Source: Epiperipatus broadwayi (lineage: Eukaryota > Onychophora > Udeonychophora > Euonychophora > Peripatidae). Taken from it: a stretch of DNA of 64,000 bases. Shown here one piece after another: positions 61,670 through 64,000 of the stretch (its first letter is position 1; each line of letters starts with the position of its first letter). The stretch spans positions 13,009,421-13,073,420 of the forward strand of contig JAQFVV010012404.1 in assembly GCA_028023455.1 (NCBI GenBank), given 5' to 3'. Below the pieces are notes generated by a model. It was not told the origin of the DNA. It searched no databases and worked only from the letters and a program-made list of their open reading frames with translations. A program made the translations under genes and the position numbers.

Positions 61670-61920
61670 CCTGGTGGTCAACAGTCTTGGTCACTATGGA
61701 TCTTTCATCGGTGGCAGCATTCTTCCATGGCAGGAGTTTCATGGCATCATACTAGAGGCAGCCTTGAGAGACACAGGGAAAGACGATTCAGACCCTACTC
61801 AACTGTCATTTTAAAACTAAGCACAAAAAGTAAAAGCAAAGTGTAAGACTAAGACTTAGCCTGTCCGATTCAGACTAATGTTTTGGCTCATTTGCCCATA
61901 GGCAGATGAGACAATTATTA
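61670..61920 (+). other. GC-richer island, possible exon or repeat end
   Basis: After TTTGGTTGCAG (acceptor-like) at ~61670, one plus-strand frame is open for about 45 codons, including LVVNSLGHYGSFIGGS and LEAALRDTGKDDSDP, and stops with TAA near 61813. A second frame (61634-61846) is open too. A small hairpin (CTCATTTGCC, CATA, GGCAGATGAG) lies at 61888-61911. The composition differs from its surroundings, but I cannot name a family. Confidence 0.25.
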
Positions 61921-62414
61921 AATTTCTGAGCAAATTACAGTCCATTTTGATTAAAAGTAAGATATAAGAAGATAAGGTTCAAATCTCTTTAATTAACAAA
62001 ACTTTTAATTAAAGTCTTTTAATTATAATAGTAAACTATGATGAGACGATATTTTGATATTTAATTAGTGAAGAAAACTTCACAATGGGCTGATTTGAAC
62101 CTACCATCTTGGTTATATCTTCTTTCTTTTATATTTTTAAAAATGTGAAATTAAATGCAAATAATTTTTACAAATGACAAACTTTATGTGATAAAAAAAA
62201 TCTCTTTTAAAATAAAAAAACACAAGCTTAAAATATTCAAAAGTATGAAAATATCAAAACAACAGAATCAAAAATTATAAAATATTCATTATAATAGTTT
62301 GTAATATATATAAAATTACATATATATGACAGCACTGTTAGTAATTTAAATATTTCTAGGTTTGAACTCTTGTACATGTTAGTTTACTTCACTCTGACTA
62401 CAGAGTGATTGCTT

Positions 62415-62416
<2 letters not shown>
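61921..62416. other. No gene recognised
   Basis: AT-rich sequence. Isolated B-box-like strings occur near 62090 and 62360 without a tRNA fold. Confidence 0.4.

Positions 62417-62461
<45 letters not shown>
62417..62461. repeat. (AT)n microsatellite
   Basis: A 45-base AT tract next to the interleaved inverted repeat. It creates a spurious Ile/Tyr frame. Confidence 0.95.
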
Positions 62462-62462
<1 letters not shown>

Positions 62463-63115
62463 AGCTTAACCAGCACTCATCATTTGCCAGATCACAATCT
62501 CCCATACATGTATACAATCAATATTCAGTTTATATTAATATAGAAAATCCTCAAACTCTAAAGGACAAGCTTCAATCTTCTCCACCCTCCAATTCTCCAA
62601 CCATCCCTATCATTGATGACCTAATGGTAAAACACTCAAAACCCTTGTTAATGCCAATATTATTGTCATATCAATGTTGACTTGAAATCATTCTGACCCC
62701 TCACATATAGGACCTTAATATACATTTAATGACACAAAAGAGGGATGGTCAGAATACTGACTAAATATGTAATATTCAAATATAAATATTTTCTATACTA
62801 CATTTAATGTAATTATCCATTTGAGTTTGAGGATTTGCTATCTTAATATAAATTGAGCACCGATTGTATATATGTGTGGGAGATGATGATCTAGCATAAC
62901 TGAAAAGGGCTGATTCAGCACAAAATATGTATATTGGAGATCATTTATCTCTTTCACATGTATGTGGTCATGTATATCAGTTGTATAAGATGGAGTGCAT
63001 TGCTGTAGGGAGCTTGAATGTCTGAGTTCAAGTCCCTTATAATTACATTAAATCTAGTATAGAAAATAAACTTATATTTGAATATTATATATATATATAT
63101 TAAGGACTTAAAGGG
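62461..63115. repeat. Interleaved inverted repeats L-M-L'-M' with a tRNA-like segment
   Basis: L (62461-62567) is the reverse complement, at roughly 75% identity, of L' (62815-62930); shared blocks are ATCTCCCA, TATACAATC and AATCCTCAAACTC. M (62708-62815, including ATTTTCTATACTACATTTAATGT) is matched by M' (63033-63112). The two pairs overlap in order. Between L' and M', TTGCTGTAGGGAGC and GAGTTCAAGTCCC (62998-63037) resemble A and B boxes of a tRNA promoter, so part of this may be a SINE pair. Confidence 0.6.
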
Positions 63116-64000
63116 TTCATTAAAGTTTGTGATAAAATATAGCTATTGAAATGGTTGAATAAATTATGGCAACCAATGGTAATGATCAAATATTAGCACA
63201 TAAACATAGTATTTTAATGACTAGTAAAATTCATCTGCTTTAAGTATAAAACTTAACTTACAGCTATACTTAATAATAATAATAAATTAAAATGTAATAC
63301 AATACAGAATTTAGAATTATCATTTCAAAAACTTTGTTTACTTATTTTTTAAAAATATTGTTTTAAACTATATATATTTTTTAATGAGATATAGTTCCAT
63401 AAGGATTTACATTTAGTTTTTAACAAACATATTGCCATGAAATGTTTTATATTATCAAAAAGCGAAATGCCATCAGAACCTAGGATTAAAATCAATACAG
63501 TTTTCTCACGAGATTTAAAATAAATGAAATAGATTTAAACTAAAAGTTGTTATGTCTGCTTATCTAAATCATATAATTTAAATAAAACTACGTTTTGATA
63601 TTATAGTACATTTTAAAGTAGTATTAGCATAATTTTAAAAAGTTATGTACATGGGATAAATTCTCAGATTTTTTTGTTATTGAAATATTTTTATTTTTGT
63701 AAATAGATACCAGTGAACGCAATAAAAAGAGTGGAGTTATTTAATCAAGGATGAAATCAATGTTAATATTTTACTTATAAATATTAGTTTACGCAAAGGA
63801 GGCGCAAAATCTTAAATATAAGAATAGAAATTTATTTTATTATCTTAAATAATTTTTCTTTATTAATAGATTGTCAAAAAATTCTAATTAATTATGTTTT
63901 GAAATTTAGTTTAATTAACTAATAAAACTTTTGACGCCGAACTACCTACCTGTAGTCTAATAATAAATTTAATTAGTCGTTATATTGCATAATTAGAATA
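63116..64000. other. No gene recognised
   Basis: AT-rich sequence to the window end. No motif was found. Confidence 0.5.

Overview
The window is AT-rich nuclear DNA (roughly three quarters A+T by eye) from an animal, most likely an invertebrate and possibly an arthropod. The evidence is the mix of decayed Ty3/gypsy, RTE-like, CR1/Jockey-like, Penelope-like and hAT elements, a tRNA-Gly-derived SINE, many trinucleotide microsatellites, and a TATA box spaced 30 bases from an arthropod-style TCAGT initiator. There are no bacterial genes or operons. No complete host gene is visible, and the best host candidate is one terminal exon near 60.7 kb on the minus strand.

Layout. 1-8.5 kb: a young LTR retrotransposon with two 437-base repeats differing at 6 sites. 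It has a tRNA-Lys-type primer site and a long gag, but pol is deleted down to the last ~55 codons of integrase. 10.3-11.0 kb: a ~730-base GAA/TTC tract, almost pure. 15.8 and 16.7 kb: two copies of a very short tRNA-derived SINE, one with clear target duplications. 16.8-17.2 kb: the 3' end of a LINE with a C-terminal zinc motif. 19.3-25.7 kb: a palindromic foldback, then two diverged ~2.1 kb copies of one gene-like unit facing each other across a microsatellite-rich spacer. 25.7-30.1 kb, all minus strand: a CR1/Jockey-type LINE end, an RTE-type LINE split by a Penelope-type fragment, and a second Penelope-type remnant. 31.1-32.4 kb: a large foldback. 35.1-36.8 kb: a decayed hAT transposase. 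38.9-39.7 kb: another foldback. 44.0, 49.5-50.6, 53.6 and 59.7 kb: inverted-repeat DNA elements. 57.2-57.6 kb: a second RTE-type LINE end. 59.3 kb: a third foldback of the same plan. 60.4-60.9 kb: the candidate terminal exon with a poly(A) signal. 62.4-63.1 kb: an interleaved inverted repeat.

The most unexpected pattern is structural. Three foldbacks unrelated in sequence (31.1, 38.9 and 59.3 kb) are all built X-B-X'-B'-X': inverted arms with a third copy of the terminal sequence in the loop. The 49.5 kb element also carries its end sequence three times. The second main result is the gag-only LTR element, whose near-identical repeats imply recent copying although it encodes no polymerase. Alignments described here were made by eye, so percentages and edges are approximate. 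LTR mismatches were counted base by base.
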